From the NCBI RefSeq assembly GCF_900444945.1, contig NZ_UFRM01000001.1, forward strand, positions 134,501 to 198,500: 64,000 bases of DNA, in the 5' to 3' direction. Below are positions 28,690 through 39,188 of the stretch, piece after piece. Numbering within the stretch: position 1 is the stretch's first letter; each line of letters opens with the position of its first letter. Source of the stretch: Actinobacillus lignieresii. Lineage in GTDB: Bacteria > Pseudomonadota > Gammaproteobacteria > Enterobacterales > Pasteurellaceae. Both the position numbers and the translations under genes were made by a program. Below the pieces are notes generated by a model that worked only from the letters and a program-made list of their open reading frames with translations, had not been told where the DNA came from and searched no databases.

Positions 28690-28742
28690 GTAACCAAGAG
28701 CGGGTAGAAATGGTTACGGTTTATTTTTTGATCTTGTTCACA
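28690..28742 (-). promoter_or_regulatory. CRP-like site and inverted repeat upstream of ansB
   Basis: On the minus strand, TGTGA-ACAAGA-TCAAA (28727-28742) differs from the CRP consensus TGTGA-N6-TCACA at one position. Closer to the gene, GTAACCA (28690-28696) and TGGTTAC (28711-28717) form a short inverted repeat. E. coli ansB is CRP- and FNR-controlled, so CRP control is plausible here; I see no clear FNR site. Confidence 0.45.
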
Positions 28743-28758
28743 AAATTTATCGTAAGAT

Positions 28759-28827
28759 AAGCGGTTGAATTTTTTCTTTTTGTTGCAACGCAAAATTGTA
28801 AAAATTTAGTTAAATTTGACCGCTTGT
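28759..28827. repeat. Inverted pair of uptake signals
   Basis: AAGCGGTTGAATTTTT from 28759 faces AAATTTGACCGCTTGT ending at 28827, in the divergent ansB-pyrG gap. The rest of this 304-base gap shows only an A/T-rich pyrG promoter region. Confidence 0.7.
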
Positions 28828-28935
28828 TGATTTTTCCGATAGCCAAAAAATACGTTTTACTATATACTAGGCTCCCGTCCTGATAGTTTTTATTGACTAT
28901 CCATTCCGAATTTTCTTATCTATTTAACTGATTAA

Positions 28936-30588
<1,653 letters not shown>

Positions 30589-30608
30589 TCAACTATTGCT
30601 ATAATGTG

Positions 30609-30637
30609 AGGCGAGTTTTATACTCGCCTTATTTTTT
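30609..30637 (+). terminator. Terminator after pyrG
   Basis: AGGCGAG, loop TTTTATA, CTCGCCT followed by TATTTTTT. Confidence 0.85.
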
Positions 30638-30690
30638 ACAAAAAATAAACAAAAATTTAACCGCTTAATTGTATTAATAAGGAGAAAATT

Positions 30691-31197
30691 ATGGCAGATC
30701 CGCATATTAAATCCCCAATGGATTTTTGGGATTACTTTACGGTAATTATGTATCGTTTAGGTTTTGTAGTCGCGAGTATTATGGTCTTGTTACTGCCTTA
30801 CCAAACGGAATGGGCTTCTCTCGGCTTGTTAATCGCCGGTACGATGTTAGCTTCTTCACTTCATCTTTATCTTAAGCGATTCCGCTTTATTTTTCAGTTT
30901 GTCGCATGGATAGGGTTGCTTTGCCAAATCTTCGGTTTGCCGATATTTGCCTTGGGCGCAATGTTGTTGGTTGTCGGTGGGCTGAGTTACAAAGAATATT
31001 TTTGTTTTAGAGTATTCGGCTTAAATGCTCAACCGTTGTTGGTCGCCGTCATTTGGTTGGCCATTCTGTTAGATCAAATGCTCTTACTCCAAATTTCAAG
31101 CGGTATTAGCGGCATATTGTTAGTGGTATTAAGTATTCAGAAGTGGCGAATGCCGTTACATTTCGATATCGGCGATAAGACGAAATTTGAGGTTTAA
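30691..31197 (+). CDS. Integral membrane protein, DUF2301-like
   Basis: 168 residues with five to six hydrophobic segments. The short polar N-terminus (MADPHIKSPMDFWDYFTVIM) and the middle KEYFCFRVFGLNAQPLL resemble the DUF2301 membrane-protein family. No function is established. AAGGAGAAAATT precedes the ATG. It is convergent with leuD across a bidirectional terminator. Confidence 0.78.
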   Translation: MADPHIKSPMDFWDYFTVIMYRLGFVVASIMVLLLPYQTEWASLGLLIAGTMLASSLHLYLKRFRFIFQFVAWIGLLCQIFGLPIFALGAMLLVVGGLSYKEYFCFRVFGLNAQPLLVAVIWLAILLDQMLLLQISSGISGILLVVLSIQKWRMPLHFDIGDKTKFEV

Positions 31198-31201
31198 TCA
31201 T

Positions 31202-31229
31202 AAAAAAACGGCGTTTAAGCCGTTTTTTT
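31202..31229. terminator. Bidirectional terminator between the DUF2301-like gene and leuD
   Basis: AAAAAAACGGC-GTTTAA-GCCGTTTTTTT, a symmetric stem with A and T flanks. Confidence 0.88.
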
Positions 31230-31250
31230 ATCTCAGTTGCTCTTAACACG

Positions 31251-31853
31251 TTAGCGTAAAAATGCCGGAATCTTACTTTCGTAAGCCGCAATCGCATCTT
31301 CGTGTTGTAGGGTCAAGCCGATGTTATCCAAACCGTTTAATAAACAGTGACGACGGAATTCGTCTAATTCGAAACGGTAAACTTTATCGCCGACCGTTAC
31401 CGTCATTGCTTCTAAATCAATATGGATTTGCTTGCCTTCGTTCGCCCACACCCATTGGAAGATTTCTTCCACTTCTTCTTCGCTTAAGCGAATCGGAAGC
31501 ATATGATTGTTTAAGCTGTTGTTATAGAAAATGTCCGCAAAGCTCGGGGCAATCATCACTTTGAAACCGTAATCGGCTAACGCCCAAGGTGCGTGTTCAC
31601 GAGAAGAACCGCAGCCTAAGTTTTTACGAGCCAGTAAAATAGTCGCGCCTTGATATTGCGGGAAATTTAATACGAAATCCGGATTTAATTGGGTTTCTTC
31701 CGCATCTAAATAACGCCATTCGTGGAATAAATGCTTACCGAAGCCGACACGAGTAATCGCTTGTAAGAACTGTTTTGGAATGATTGCGTCAGTATCCACA
31801 TTCGCTGCATCAAGCGGAACGACTAAACCTGAGTGTTGTTTTAATCCTGCCAT
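31251..31853 (-). CDS. leuD: 3-isopropylmalate dehydratase small subunit LeuD
   Basis: Small subunit of the leucine-pathway isomerase. It has 200 residues with [18 protein letters not shown] and the substrate loop [19 protein letters not shown]. It starts 10 bases after leuC, so both are on one transcript. Confidence 0.96.
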   Translation of the reverse strand: MAGLKQHSGLVVPLDAANVDTDAIIPKQFLQAITRVGFGKHLFHEWRYLDAEETQLNPDFVLNFPQYQGATILLARKNLGCGSSREHAPWALADYGFKVMIAPSFADIFYNNSLNNHMLPIRLSEEEVEEIFQWVWANEGKQIHIDLEAMTVTVGDKVYRFELDEFRRHCLLNGLDNIGLTLQHEDAIAAYESKIPAFLR

Positions 31854-31863
31854 TTTTTTATCC

Positions 31864-33273
31864 TTAATTTAATTCCACGTGACGAATATCGACAAATTTA
31901 CCGAACATTGCCGCCGCTGCCGCCATTGCCGGGCTAACTAAGTGGGTACGACCGTTACGACCTTGACGACCTTCAAAGTTACGGTTAGAGGTTGAAGCAC
32001 AACGCTCCCATTCGCCTAAACGGTCATCATTCATACCTAAACACATTGAACAGCCTGGATTACGCCATTCTGCGCCCGCTTCGATAAAGATCTTATCTAA
32101 GCCTTCTTTTTCCGCCTGTTCTTTTACTAAGCCCGAACCCGGTACAACTAGCACACGTTTTACGTTATCCGCTTTTTTACGACCTTTCATTACCGCCGCC
32201 GCCGCACGTAAGTCTTCAATACGAGAGTTAGTACAAGAACCGATAAATACTTGATCCACCGAGATGTTTTTCATATCGGTATTAGCGTCTAAACCGATAT
32301 AGGCAAGCGCTTTTTCCGCTGAAGCTTTAGTGACCGGATCCGCCATTTCTTGTGGATTCGGTACCACTTGGTCAATACCGATGACTTGTCCCGGGTTGGT
32401 TCCCCAAGTCACTTGCGGTGCAATATCTTTCGCTTCTAATACAACGACTGAATCAAAGACCGCATCATCGTCTGATTTTAAGGTTTTCCAATATTCGACC
32501 GCATCGTCCCAATTTTTGCCTTTCAGTGCGTGCGGGCGGCCTTTTAAGTAAGCAAAAGTAGTTTCATCCGGTGCGACTAAACCGGCTTTTGCACCGAACT
32601 CAATCGCCATATTACATACCGTCATACGACCTTCCATTGATAAATCACGGATCGCTTCACCGCAGAACTCCACCACATGACCGGTACCGCCCGCCATGGT
32701 TGTTTTGCCGATGATCGCCAGTACGATATCTTTTGCGGTAATGCCCGGGTTCACTTTGCCGCGAACTTCCACTTTCATACTTTTTGCACGCGCTTGTTTT
32801 AAGGTTTGCGTTGCAAGTACATGTTCCACTTCCGATGTACCGATACCAAACGCAAGCGCACCGAAAGCACCGTGTGTTGCGGTGTGTGAGTCACCGCAGA
32901 CAATCGTCATACCCGGTAAGGTTAAACCTTGCTCCGGCCCCATAACGTGTACGATGCCTTGTTCTTTGGTTTGCATATCGAATAACGAAATCCCGTTCGC
33001 TTCACAGTTTTTCGCTAATTCTAAAACTTGGATTTTCGCCTGACCTTCTAATTTATTGACGTCACGCACTTGGGTTGAGATGCTGTGGTCCATTGTACCG
33101 AACGTTTTACCGATTTGGCGCACTTGGCGACCGGCGACACGTAAACCGTCAAACGCTTGCGGGCTGGTAACTTCGTGAATTAAGTGGCGGTTGATATAAA
33201 GAATCGGCGTTTCGCCGGCGGCTTCATATACAACGTGGGCATCAAATAGTTTTTCGTATAATGTTTTTGCCAT
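31864..33273 (-). CDS. leuC: 3-isopropylmalate dehydratase large subunit LeuC
   Basis: [4Fe-4S] aconitase-family subunit; with LeuD it converts 2- to 3-isopropylmalate. The start at 33273 ([20 protein letters not shown]) was chosen by alignment to the family; an upstream in-frame start adds 20 unconserved residues. The protein has 469 residues. Cluster cysteines are in [13 protein letters not shown] and [12 protein letters not shown]. leuA and leuB are not upstream: the next gene is the divergent cdaR, so the leu pathway is split here. Confidence 0.95.
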   Translation of the reverse strand: MAKTLYEKLFDAHVVYEAAGETPILYINRHLIHEVTSPQAFDGLRVAGRQVRQIGKTFGTMDHSISTQVRDVNKLEGQAKIQVLELAKNCEANGISLFDMQTKEQGIVHVMGPEQGLTLPGMTIVCGDSHTATHGAFGALAFGIGTSEVEHVLATQTLKQARAKSMKVEVRGKVNPGITAKDIVLAIIGKTTMAGGTGHVVEFCGEAIRDLSMEGRMTVCNMAIEFGAKAGLVAPDETTFAYLKGRPHALKGKNWDDAVEYWKTLKSDDDAVFDSVVVLEAKDIAPQVTWGTNPGQVIGIDQVVPNPQEMADPVTKASAEKALAYIGLDANTDMKNISVDQVFIGSCTNSRIEDLRAAAAVMKGRKKADNVKRVLVVPGSGLVKEQAEKEGLDKIFIEAGAEWRNPGCSMCLGMNDDRLGEWERCASTSNRNFEGRQGRNGRTHLVSPAMAAAAAMFGKFVDIRHVELN

Positions 33274-33614
33274 AATATTGTCCAACTCTGAAAGGATATT
33301 GTGAATGCATATAATAGGCGGTGAAATTTGCAAAATTTTTTGTAAAAATGACCGCTTGTGTAATGTTGATAACGAATATAACTGCTAAAAAATATAATGT
33401 AAAATGCTATTTTTATAAAAAATTAAGATTTTTATTCTGTTTAATAAGCTGATTAATGCTTGTTTTTATATGTATCTAGCATATTGTTCCGTTTTTTCTT
33501 TAAAGTATAGAGGCTTATCTATCGTTTTCGTTGTTTTCCAGCGCGATACCCTAAATGCTATTTTAACGGATTCGGTTACACTAAAAGGTAATTCCTATCG
33601 TAAGAAGGTTAGTT
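33274..33614. other. Divergent leuC-cdaR intergenic region
   Basis: 341 bases, A/T rich. It carries a partial inverted USS pair (33315-33358, with ATGACCGCTTGTG) and presumably the leuCD and cdaR promoters. No leucine-rich leader peptide or other small gene is evident. Confidence 0.55.
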
Positions 33615-34730
33615 ATGATATTAAAACTTGATATACCCACCGCCCAAACGATTGTAAAACGCACTATGCAAATTATTCCCAATTCCGTAAATGTTATGGA
33701 TGAAGAAGGAATCATTATTGCTTCGGGGGATCCTTCTCGGTTAGGCGAACGCCATACCGGTGCGGTGATTGCTTTGCGTAAGAAACAATCGGTTGAAATT
33801 GATGAAAGTTTAGCAAAACAATGGAATTACGAAGCGAGAGAGGGATTGAATCTCCCCATTGCTTATTTAGGTAAAACCGTTGGGGTAATCGGTATCTCCG
33901 GCAAGCCGAATGAAGTTCGTCAGTACGGCGAGTTAGTGAAAATGGCGGCGGAATTGATCGTAGAGCAATCGGTTTTACTGGCGAAAGAGCGTTGGCAACA
34001 ACGCTACAAAGAAGAATTTATTCGTCAGTTATTACGAGGGGCATTAAGCGAAGCAGAAATTACGCAGCAAGCGGTCTTTTTTAAACTGGATTCGACCAAG
34101 CCGTTAGTGGCAATGATAATTAAAATGGAGCAACCGGATGCCGAAAAATTGCAGTTATTGCTAAATCATTTGGAACTGAATTCCAAACATATTGCTTTGG
34201 CGGTAATGGATTTGGATAAGCTGGTCTTACTGAAAACGGAAGAAGAATTTCAGCGTTTATCTAAAGATCGGGGTTTATTATCTTTATTGCCGGAACATAA
34301 CCGCAATCAAGAATATAAAATTGTGGTCGGAGCAAAGGTCACGCATTTTCATCAAGCGAGTTTTTCTTATCAATCGGCATTACATACTTTATCTTATGCG
34401 GAACAATTACGTTTGAAGAAGCAAATCTTACTTTTTTCCGATTATAAATTACCTGCCTTATTGGCTGATTTCGCCAAAACATGGCAAAGCGAAGAATTGC
34501 TCTCGCCGTTTAAGATCTTGTTAGCGCAAGACAGTAAAGCGACGTTATTTAAAAGTCTGCAACAATATTTTTTGTCAAATTGTGATCTGGCTCACGCTTC
34601 GGAAAAATTGTTTATTCATCCGAATACGCTACGTTATCGTTTAGAAAAAATTGAGCAAATAACATCCTTATCTTTCAATAAGATAGAAGACAAATTTATT
34701 CTTTATTTAGGCGCTTCCCTGTTAAAATAA
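33615..34730 (+). CDS. cdaR: CdaR-type sugar-diacid/glycerate regulator
   Basis: 371-residue activator. The N-terminal diacid-recognition domain (IPNSVNVMDEEGIIIASGDP, EGLNLPIAYLGKTVGVIGISG) is followed by a PucR-type C-terminal HTH (FIHPNTLRYRLEKIEQITSL). E. coli CdaR responds to glycerate and activates galactarate/glucarate genes; here the adjacent permease and glycerate kinase suggest glycerate control. AGAAGGTTAGTT precedes the ATG. Confidence 0.92.
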   Translation: MILKLDIPTAQTIVKRTMQIIPNSVNVMDEEGIIIASGDPSRLGERHTGAVIALRKKQSVEIDESLAKQWNYEAREGLNLPIAYLGKTVGVIGISGKPNEVRQYGELVKMAAELIVEQSVLLAKERWQQRYKEEFIRQLLRGALSEAEITQQAVFFKLDSTKPLVAMIIKMEQPDAEKLQLLLNHLELNSKHIALAVMDLDKLVLLKTEEEFQRLSKDRGLLSLLPEHNRNQEYKIVVGAKVTHFHQASFSYQSALHTLSYAEQLRLKKQILLFSDYKLPALLADFAKTWQSEELLSPFKILLAQDSKATLFKSLQQYFLSNCDLAHASEKLFIHPNTLRYRLEKIEQITSLSFNKIEDKFILYLGASLLK

Positions 34731-34775
34731 TTTGTATTTTTATCTAAAAAGATACAAATATTTTATTTGTTTTTT
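34731..34775 (+). terminator. A/T-rich hairpin after cdaR
   Basis: TTTGTATTTTT at 34731 pairs with AAAAAGATACAAA ending at 34758, followed by a T-rich stretch. It begins directly at the cdaR stop. It could be a terminator or, lying 100 bases before the permease, an operator. Confidence 0.5.
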
Positions 34776-34857
34776 GTTCTTTTTAATAACGACTTTTGGG
34801 GTGAAATTTAGATAATAAGTGCCATTCGTTGGTTCATCTCTCTTATAGGGGCTTATT

Positions 34858-36120
34858 ATGGTAACAGTAACAGCAATTGGAGCAGTCGTTGCCCTTTCCG
34901 TGGCAATCGTTCTCATCTTGAAAAAAGTACCGCCGGCATACGGAATGTTAATCGGCGCATTAGTCGGCGGTTTAATCGGCGGAGCGGATCTGTCGCAAAC
35001 CGTGAGCTTAATGATTGGCGGAGCGCAAGGAATTACCACGGCGGTAATGCGTATCTTAGCCGCAGGCGTATTAGCCGGTGTATTAATTGAATCCGGTGCG
35101 GCAAGTACCATCGCCGAAACGATTGTGAAAAAATTAGGCGAAACCCGTGCGTTACTTGCTTTAGTGCTTTCCACTATGATTTTAACCGCGGTTGGGGTAT
35201 TTGTGGATGTGGCGGTTATTACCGTTTCTCCAATCGCATTAGCGTTGGCGAAACGTAGTGATTTATCTAAGCCGGCAATCTTATTAGCGATGATTGGCGG
35301 TGGTAAAGCCGGTAATATTATGTCGCCGAACCCAAATGCGATTGCCGCTTCAGACGCTTTCCATCTACCGCTTACTTCTGTGATGGCGGCAGGTATCATT
35401 CCGGCTATCTTCGGCATTATTCTGACTTATTTCTTAGCAAAACGCCTTATCAACAAAGGTTCAAAAGTGGCGGATAATGAAGTTTCTGCAAATAGTTCGC
35501 AAAATTTACCCGCTTTCCTACCGGCAATTGCCGCACCGCTTTGTGCAATTATTTTATTAGCATTGCGTCCTATCGCCGATATTAAAGTTGATCCATTGAT
35601 CGCATTACCACTTGGCGGTTTAGTCGGTGCATTGGCTATGGGCAAATTAAAACAAGTAAATCAATTTGCCACTTCAGGTTTGTTAAAAATGTCACCGGTT
35701 GCCGTGATGTTATTAGGTACAGGGGCATTAGCCGGCATTATTGCCAATTCGGGTTTAAAAGACGTGTTAATTGAAGCATTAACCGCTTCAGGCTTACCGT
35801 CTTATTTACTTGCACCGATTTCAGGGGCGTTAATGTCGCTGGCAACCGCTTCAACTACGGCAGGTACGGTGGTGGCGTCAAATGTATTTAGTGCGACTTT
35901 AATCGAATTAGGCGTAAGCGCATTAGCAAGTGCGGCAATGATTCATTCCAGTGCGACAGTTCTTGACCATATGCCGCACGGATCTTTCTTCCATGCTACC
36001 GGTGGTAGTGTCAATATGGATATAAAAGAACGTTTAAAATTGATTCCGTATGAAACAGCGGTCGGTTTAATTATGGCTATCGTTTCAACCTTGGTGTTTG
36101 GTGTGTTTAAATTATTCTAA
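34858..36120 (+). CDS. GntP-family permease, probable glycerate/gluconate importer
   Basis: 420-residue membrane protein with about 12 segments, GntP family (MIGGGKAGNIMSPNPNAIAASD, ATASTTAGTVVASNVF, AMIHSSATVLDHMPHGSFFHATGG). Neighbouring cdaR and garK make D-glycerate the likeliest substrate; gluconate is possible. The same three-gene group is present in H. influenzae as I recall it (HI0091-HI0093). Confidence 0.88.
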   Translation: MVTVTAIGAVVALSVAIVLILKKVPPAYGMLIGALVGGLIGGADLSQTVSLMIGGAQGITTAVMRILAAGVLAGVLIESGAASTIAETIVKKLGETRALLALVLSTMILTAVGVFVDVAVITVSPIALALAKRSDLSKPAILLAMIGGGKAGNIMSPNPNAIAASDAFHLPLTSVMAAGIIPAIFGIILTYFLAKRLINKGSKVADNEVSANSSQNLPAFLPAIAAPLCAIILLALRPIADIKVDPLIALPLGGLVGALAMGKLKQVNQFATSGLLKMSPVAVMLLGTGALAGIIANSGLKDVLIEALTASGLPSYLLAPISGALMSLATASTTAGTVVASNVFSATLIELGVSALASAAMIHSSATVLDHMPHGSFFHATGGSVNMDIKERLKLIPYETAVGLIMAIVSTLVFGVFKLF

Positions 36121-36130
36121 GAGGTAAAAT

Positions 36131-37264
36131 ATGAAAATTGTTATTGCTCCTGATTCATTTAAAGAAAGTCTTACGGCGCTTGAAGTGGCACAATCTATCG
36201 AAGGCGGTTTCAGACGCATTTTCCCTGATGCGCAATACATCAAAGTGCCAATGGCGGACGGCGGTGAAGGTTCGGTTCAGTCATTAATTGATGCGACTAA
36301 AGGTGAGTTGTTAGAAGTTGAAGTGACTGCGCCGCTAGGCAATAAAGTGATCGGTTTTTTAGGTGTTTCCGGCGATAAACAGACCGCTTTTATTGAAATG
36401 GCGGCGGCTTCCGGTTTACATCTTGTGCCTTTTGAGCAACGTAATCCGCTGAAAACCACCAGTTTCGGCACCGGCGAATTAATCAAAAAAGCGTTAGATT
36501 TGGGCGTGAAGAAAATTCTGTTAGGTATTGGCGGCAGTGCGACCAATGACGGTGGTGTCGGTATGTTGCAAGCGCTCGGCGCTTCTTTCAAAAATGCGAC
36601 CGGCGAGGAAATCGGCTTTGGAGGCGAACAGCTAAAACAAATCAGCCGAATTTCGTTGGAAAATTTAGATCCTCGTTTACAAAGCGTTGAGTTTGAAGTG
36701 GCGTGTGATGTAAACAATCCGCTATGCGGTGAGCGTGGCGCATCGGCTGTATTCGGTCCGCAAAAAGGAGCAACGCCGGAAATGGTACAAACCTTAGATA
36801 AGGCATTGGCACATTTTGCGGAAATTGCCTTAGCTCAACAAGGAATTGCGGTTGCGGAGCGTGCCGGAGCCGGTGCGGCAGGCGGTATGGGCGGTGGCTT
36901 ATTATTGCTACCGAATGTGCAGCTTAAAGACGGCGTACAAATCATTATCGAAGCGACTCGTCTGGCGGAGCATATCCGAGATGCGGATTTAGTGATTACC
37001 GGCGAGGGGCGTATGGACGCACAAAGTATTGCCGGTAAAACACCGGTCGGTGTGGCAAAAACGGCAAAACAATTTAATGTGCCGGTAATTGCGATTGTCG
37101 GTTGCTTACGAGAAGATTACAATGTGGTTTATCAGCACGGCATTGATGCGGTATTCCCGATTATTCGTCAATTAAATTCACTTGAAGAAACTTTAAAACA
37201 AGGACGAGAAAATTTGGAGTCCAGCGCAGAAAATGTCGCTCGTTTAATTAAACTGAATATGTAG
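36131..37264 (+). CDS. garK: Glycerate 2-kinase
   Basis: 377-residue kinase of the GarK/GlxK family that makes 2-phosphoglycerate from glycerate. It starts MKIVIAPDSFKESLTALEVA and carries MADGGEGS, the GIGGSATNDGGVGMLQALG phosphate loop and VITGEGRMDAQSIAGKTP. It starts 10 bases after the permease gene. GarK and GlxK cannot be told apart here; garK is used as the generic name. Confidence 0.9.
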   Translation: MKIVIAPDSFKESLTALEVAQSIEGGFRRIFPDAQYIKVPMADGGEGSVQSLIDATKGELLEVEVTAPLGNKVIGFLGVSGDKQTAFIEMAAASGLHLVPFEQRNPLKTTSFGTGELIKKALDLGVKKILLGIGGSATNDGGVGMLQALGASFKNATGEEIGFGGEQLKQISRISLENLDPRLQSVEFEVACDVNNPLCGERGASAVFGPQKGATPEMVQTLDKALAHFAEIALAQQGIAVAERAGAGAAGGMGGGLLLLPNVQLKDGVQIIIEATRLAEHIRDADLVITGEGRMDAQSIAGKTPVGVAKTAKQFNVPVIAIVGCLREDYNVVYQHGIDAVFPIIRQLNSLEETLKQGRENLESSAENVARLIKLNM

Positions 37265-37282
37265 AAATTGACGGAGGGCTTT

Positions 37283-37555
37283 ATGCAACAGAAGCTATTT
37301 ATTGTGACAGGACATGTCCAAGGTGTCGGCTTTCGATTCTTCACGCTACAAGAGGCAGGAAAAATCGGCATTAAAGGTTATGTGAAAAATCGCCCTGAAG
37401 GTTCGGTGGAAGTGGTTGCCGTTGGTAGCGATGCGCAAATGGCAGCTTTCAGAAACTGGTTACAAAAAGGCCCTCTGACATCGGTTGTATGTAATTTAAT
37501 TGAACAGAGTTATCAAGGCTCGGAACAATTCGAACACTTTGAAATTCGACGTTAG
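37283..37555 (+). CDS. acyP: Acylphosphatase
   Basis: 90-residue enzyme that hydrolyses acyl phosphates. It has the phosphate loop GHVQGVGFRFF with Arg18 and the second catalytic residue Asn36 in GYVKNRPEGSVEV. The ATG at 37283 follows a strong GGAGGG site and is preferred to a TTG 15 bases upstream. It begins 18 bases after garK and may share its transcript. Confidence 0.93.
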   Translation: MQQKLFIVTGHVQGVGFRFFTLQEAGKIGIKGYVKNRPEGSVEVVAVGSDAQMAAFRNWLQKGPLTSVVCNLIEQSYQGSEQFEHFEIRR

Positions 37556-37579
37556 TCATAGCGGGGTTTGAATCAGACC

Positions 37580-37622
37580 AGCGGTTAAATTTGCAAAAAA
37601 TCTTGTAAATTTAACCGCTTGT
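37580..37622. repeat. USS inverted pair forming a 13-bp hairpin (probable terminator)
   Basis: AGCGGTTAAATTT pairs with AAATTTAACCGCT. It lies between the convergent genes acyP and ybjD, three bases from the ybjD stop. Confidence 0.78.
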
Positions 37623-37625
37623 GAT

Positions 37626-39185
37626 TTATTGCTCTTTGATAAGTTGCAAGACTTTAATAAACAGCTTTTTAAATAAGCGAGGGATCGCTTGATTGCCTCG
37701 TTGTTTGATTTCGCTTGAAATCGCAATTGCCAAATCCGGTTTGGAGGTGTACTGAATCGCGCGTTTGATAATGGTTTTTGTCGGGTATTTGTGATCTCTC
37801 GGTTGCCAACGAGCAAGATGTACAAAGACTTCTCTAAGTCCTTCGTGATAGAAAAAATGCTCGATATCTTGGCGTGGGATCACGGTCAAACGTTTGCTCG
37901 TGTGTTCGTCTTCCTGCAGCATACTTTTGGCAATATCGGCATATTTTTCGCCCGCTTGATCGCCGTCGGTCAGCACATACCATTCAATGCCCATCGCTTT
38001 GGCGTATTTAATTAACGGACGTAAGCCGCATTGGGCAAATTCCACAATCCGAATCCCTTCCATTTCCAAATTAATATCCAGTAAATTCGTCAGCTCGGTT
38101 AGAATCCAAACTTCCGTTTCGCCTTCGACTAAAATCCACGCACGAGAAAATAATGCTAAACCTCGATTGTAGTGAATGTGGAAGGTCAATTTGCGCAGAT
38201 CTTCTTTGCCTAATGAACTGCGTGCAAGCGAATAGGCTTCGGTTCGATCCCGATAACGTACTAAGCGGCTAATTTCGCGCAGCGGTACCTGCGAGAGCAA
38301 TTCCATCGAGTTGGTAGTGGTAATGCGTTGTACCGGCAGATAAGTGACCAATTCCCAAAAGATCGCAATCATACGAGGATGTAAACGAGCTTCGAGATCT
38401 TCAAATAAGATAATCGGCGTTTTAATTTGATTATGCTTTTGATTAAGCACAAAGAGCGAAGAAAGTTGCGTGCGAACTTGTTGTATCAGTTGTTGATCGT
38501 TATTCTGTTTTAAACGCTGGCACAGCGATTTGACTTTATTCCATAATTGGCTGGTATCCAACATCGAATTCGGATGATGTTTATTGGTATGCGTACTTAA
38601 AAAGTAATATTTTAATAGGAATGAAAGCGCTCGAAGCTCATCCGCCAGCTCACTTTGCGCCAAGTTATCCGATTGAGAGAGTGCCTCTAAATTTGCAAAT
38701 TTGTTTAAGCGCGCATCACGGAAACGATAGACCGGCGTATGGCTAATGACCGAACGCACCACTTGTTGCAGATTATCAATGTCTAATCGAACGCCTTGGC
38801 TGTCTAAAAACTGATATTCCGTTTTTACGCCCTGATCGGTAAGCGTACCGCCAATTTGCAGATAAACGTGCTGTAATCCGGCATCGTTTAAATGAAAAAT
38901 ATCGTAATAATGATTTTCTTCATTTTGCCCGAAGGTCTCGTTTTCCTCTTCACAGAAAGTAAAGCACAATTTTATCGGTTGTGCTTGTTGATGATCCCTT
39001 AAATGAAAATCCTGTTCGCTAAATTGGTAAAGTTCGTCTTTAACGTTAAAAATATGGCTTAACGCATCCAGCAAACTGGATTTCCCCCACGCATTTTCGC
39101 CAATCAAGACCATATTCGGGCGTAGCGTGAGAGAAAGATGATTAATGCCGCGAAAACCCGAAATTTCAATTTGTTGTAAATACAT
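37626..39185 (-). CDS. ybjD: OLD-family ATPase/TOPRIM nuclease-like protein YbjD
   Basis: 519 residues. An N-terminal SMC-type ATPase has the Walker A motif GENAWGKSSLLDALS and the Walker B-like PIILFEDLEARLHPRMIA. A C-terminal TOPRIM domain has VEGETEVWILTEL and VLTDGDQAGEKYA. E. coli YbjD has the same layout. OLD proteins act on DNA, and some take part in phage defence, but the cellular role of YbjD is not settled. It starts 3 bases after the end of ppnN on the same strand. Confidence 0.87.
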   Translation of the reverse strand: MYLQQIEISGFRGINHLSLTLRPNMVLIGENAWGKSSLLDALSHIFNVKDELYQFSEQDFHLRDHQQAQPIKLCFTFCEEENETFGQNEENHYYDIFHLNDAGLQHVYLQIGGTLTDQGVKTEYQFLDSQGVRLDIDNLQQVVRSVISHTPVYRFRDARLNKFANLEALSQSDNLAQSELADELRALSFLLKYYFLSTHTNKHHPNSMLDTSQLWNKVKSLCQRLKQNNDQQLIQQVRTQLSSLFVLNQKHNQIKTPIILFEDLEARLHPRMIAIFWELVTYLPVQRITTTNSMELLSQVPLREISRLVRYRDRTEAYSLARSSLGKEDLRKLTFHIHYNRGLALFSRAWILVEGETEVWILTELTNLLDINLEMEGIRIVEFAQCGLRPLIKYAKAMGIEWYVLTDGDQAGEKYADIAKSMLQEDEHTSKRLTVIPRQDIEHFFYHEGLREVFVHLARWQPRDHKYPTKTIIKRAIQYTSKPDLAIAISSEIKQRGNQAIPRLFKKLFIKVLQLIKEQ

Positions 39186-39188
39186 ATC

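Noticed and set aside
33274..33333. N-terminal extension of leuC by 20 codons
   Set aside because: The extension is not conserved in LeuC, and the family start [15 protein letters not shown] is at 33273.
34740..35417. 225-codon frame antisense to the GntP-type permease
   Set aside because: Low-complexity Ala/Ile/Pro-rich product typical of the shadow of a membrane-protein gene; no conserved motif.
36277..36717. 146-codon frame antisense to garK
   Set aside because: Shadow of a well-supported gene, no ribosome site or homology.
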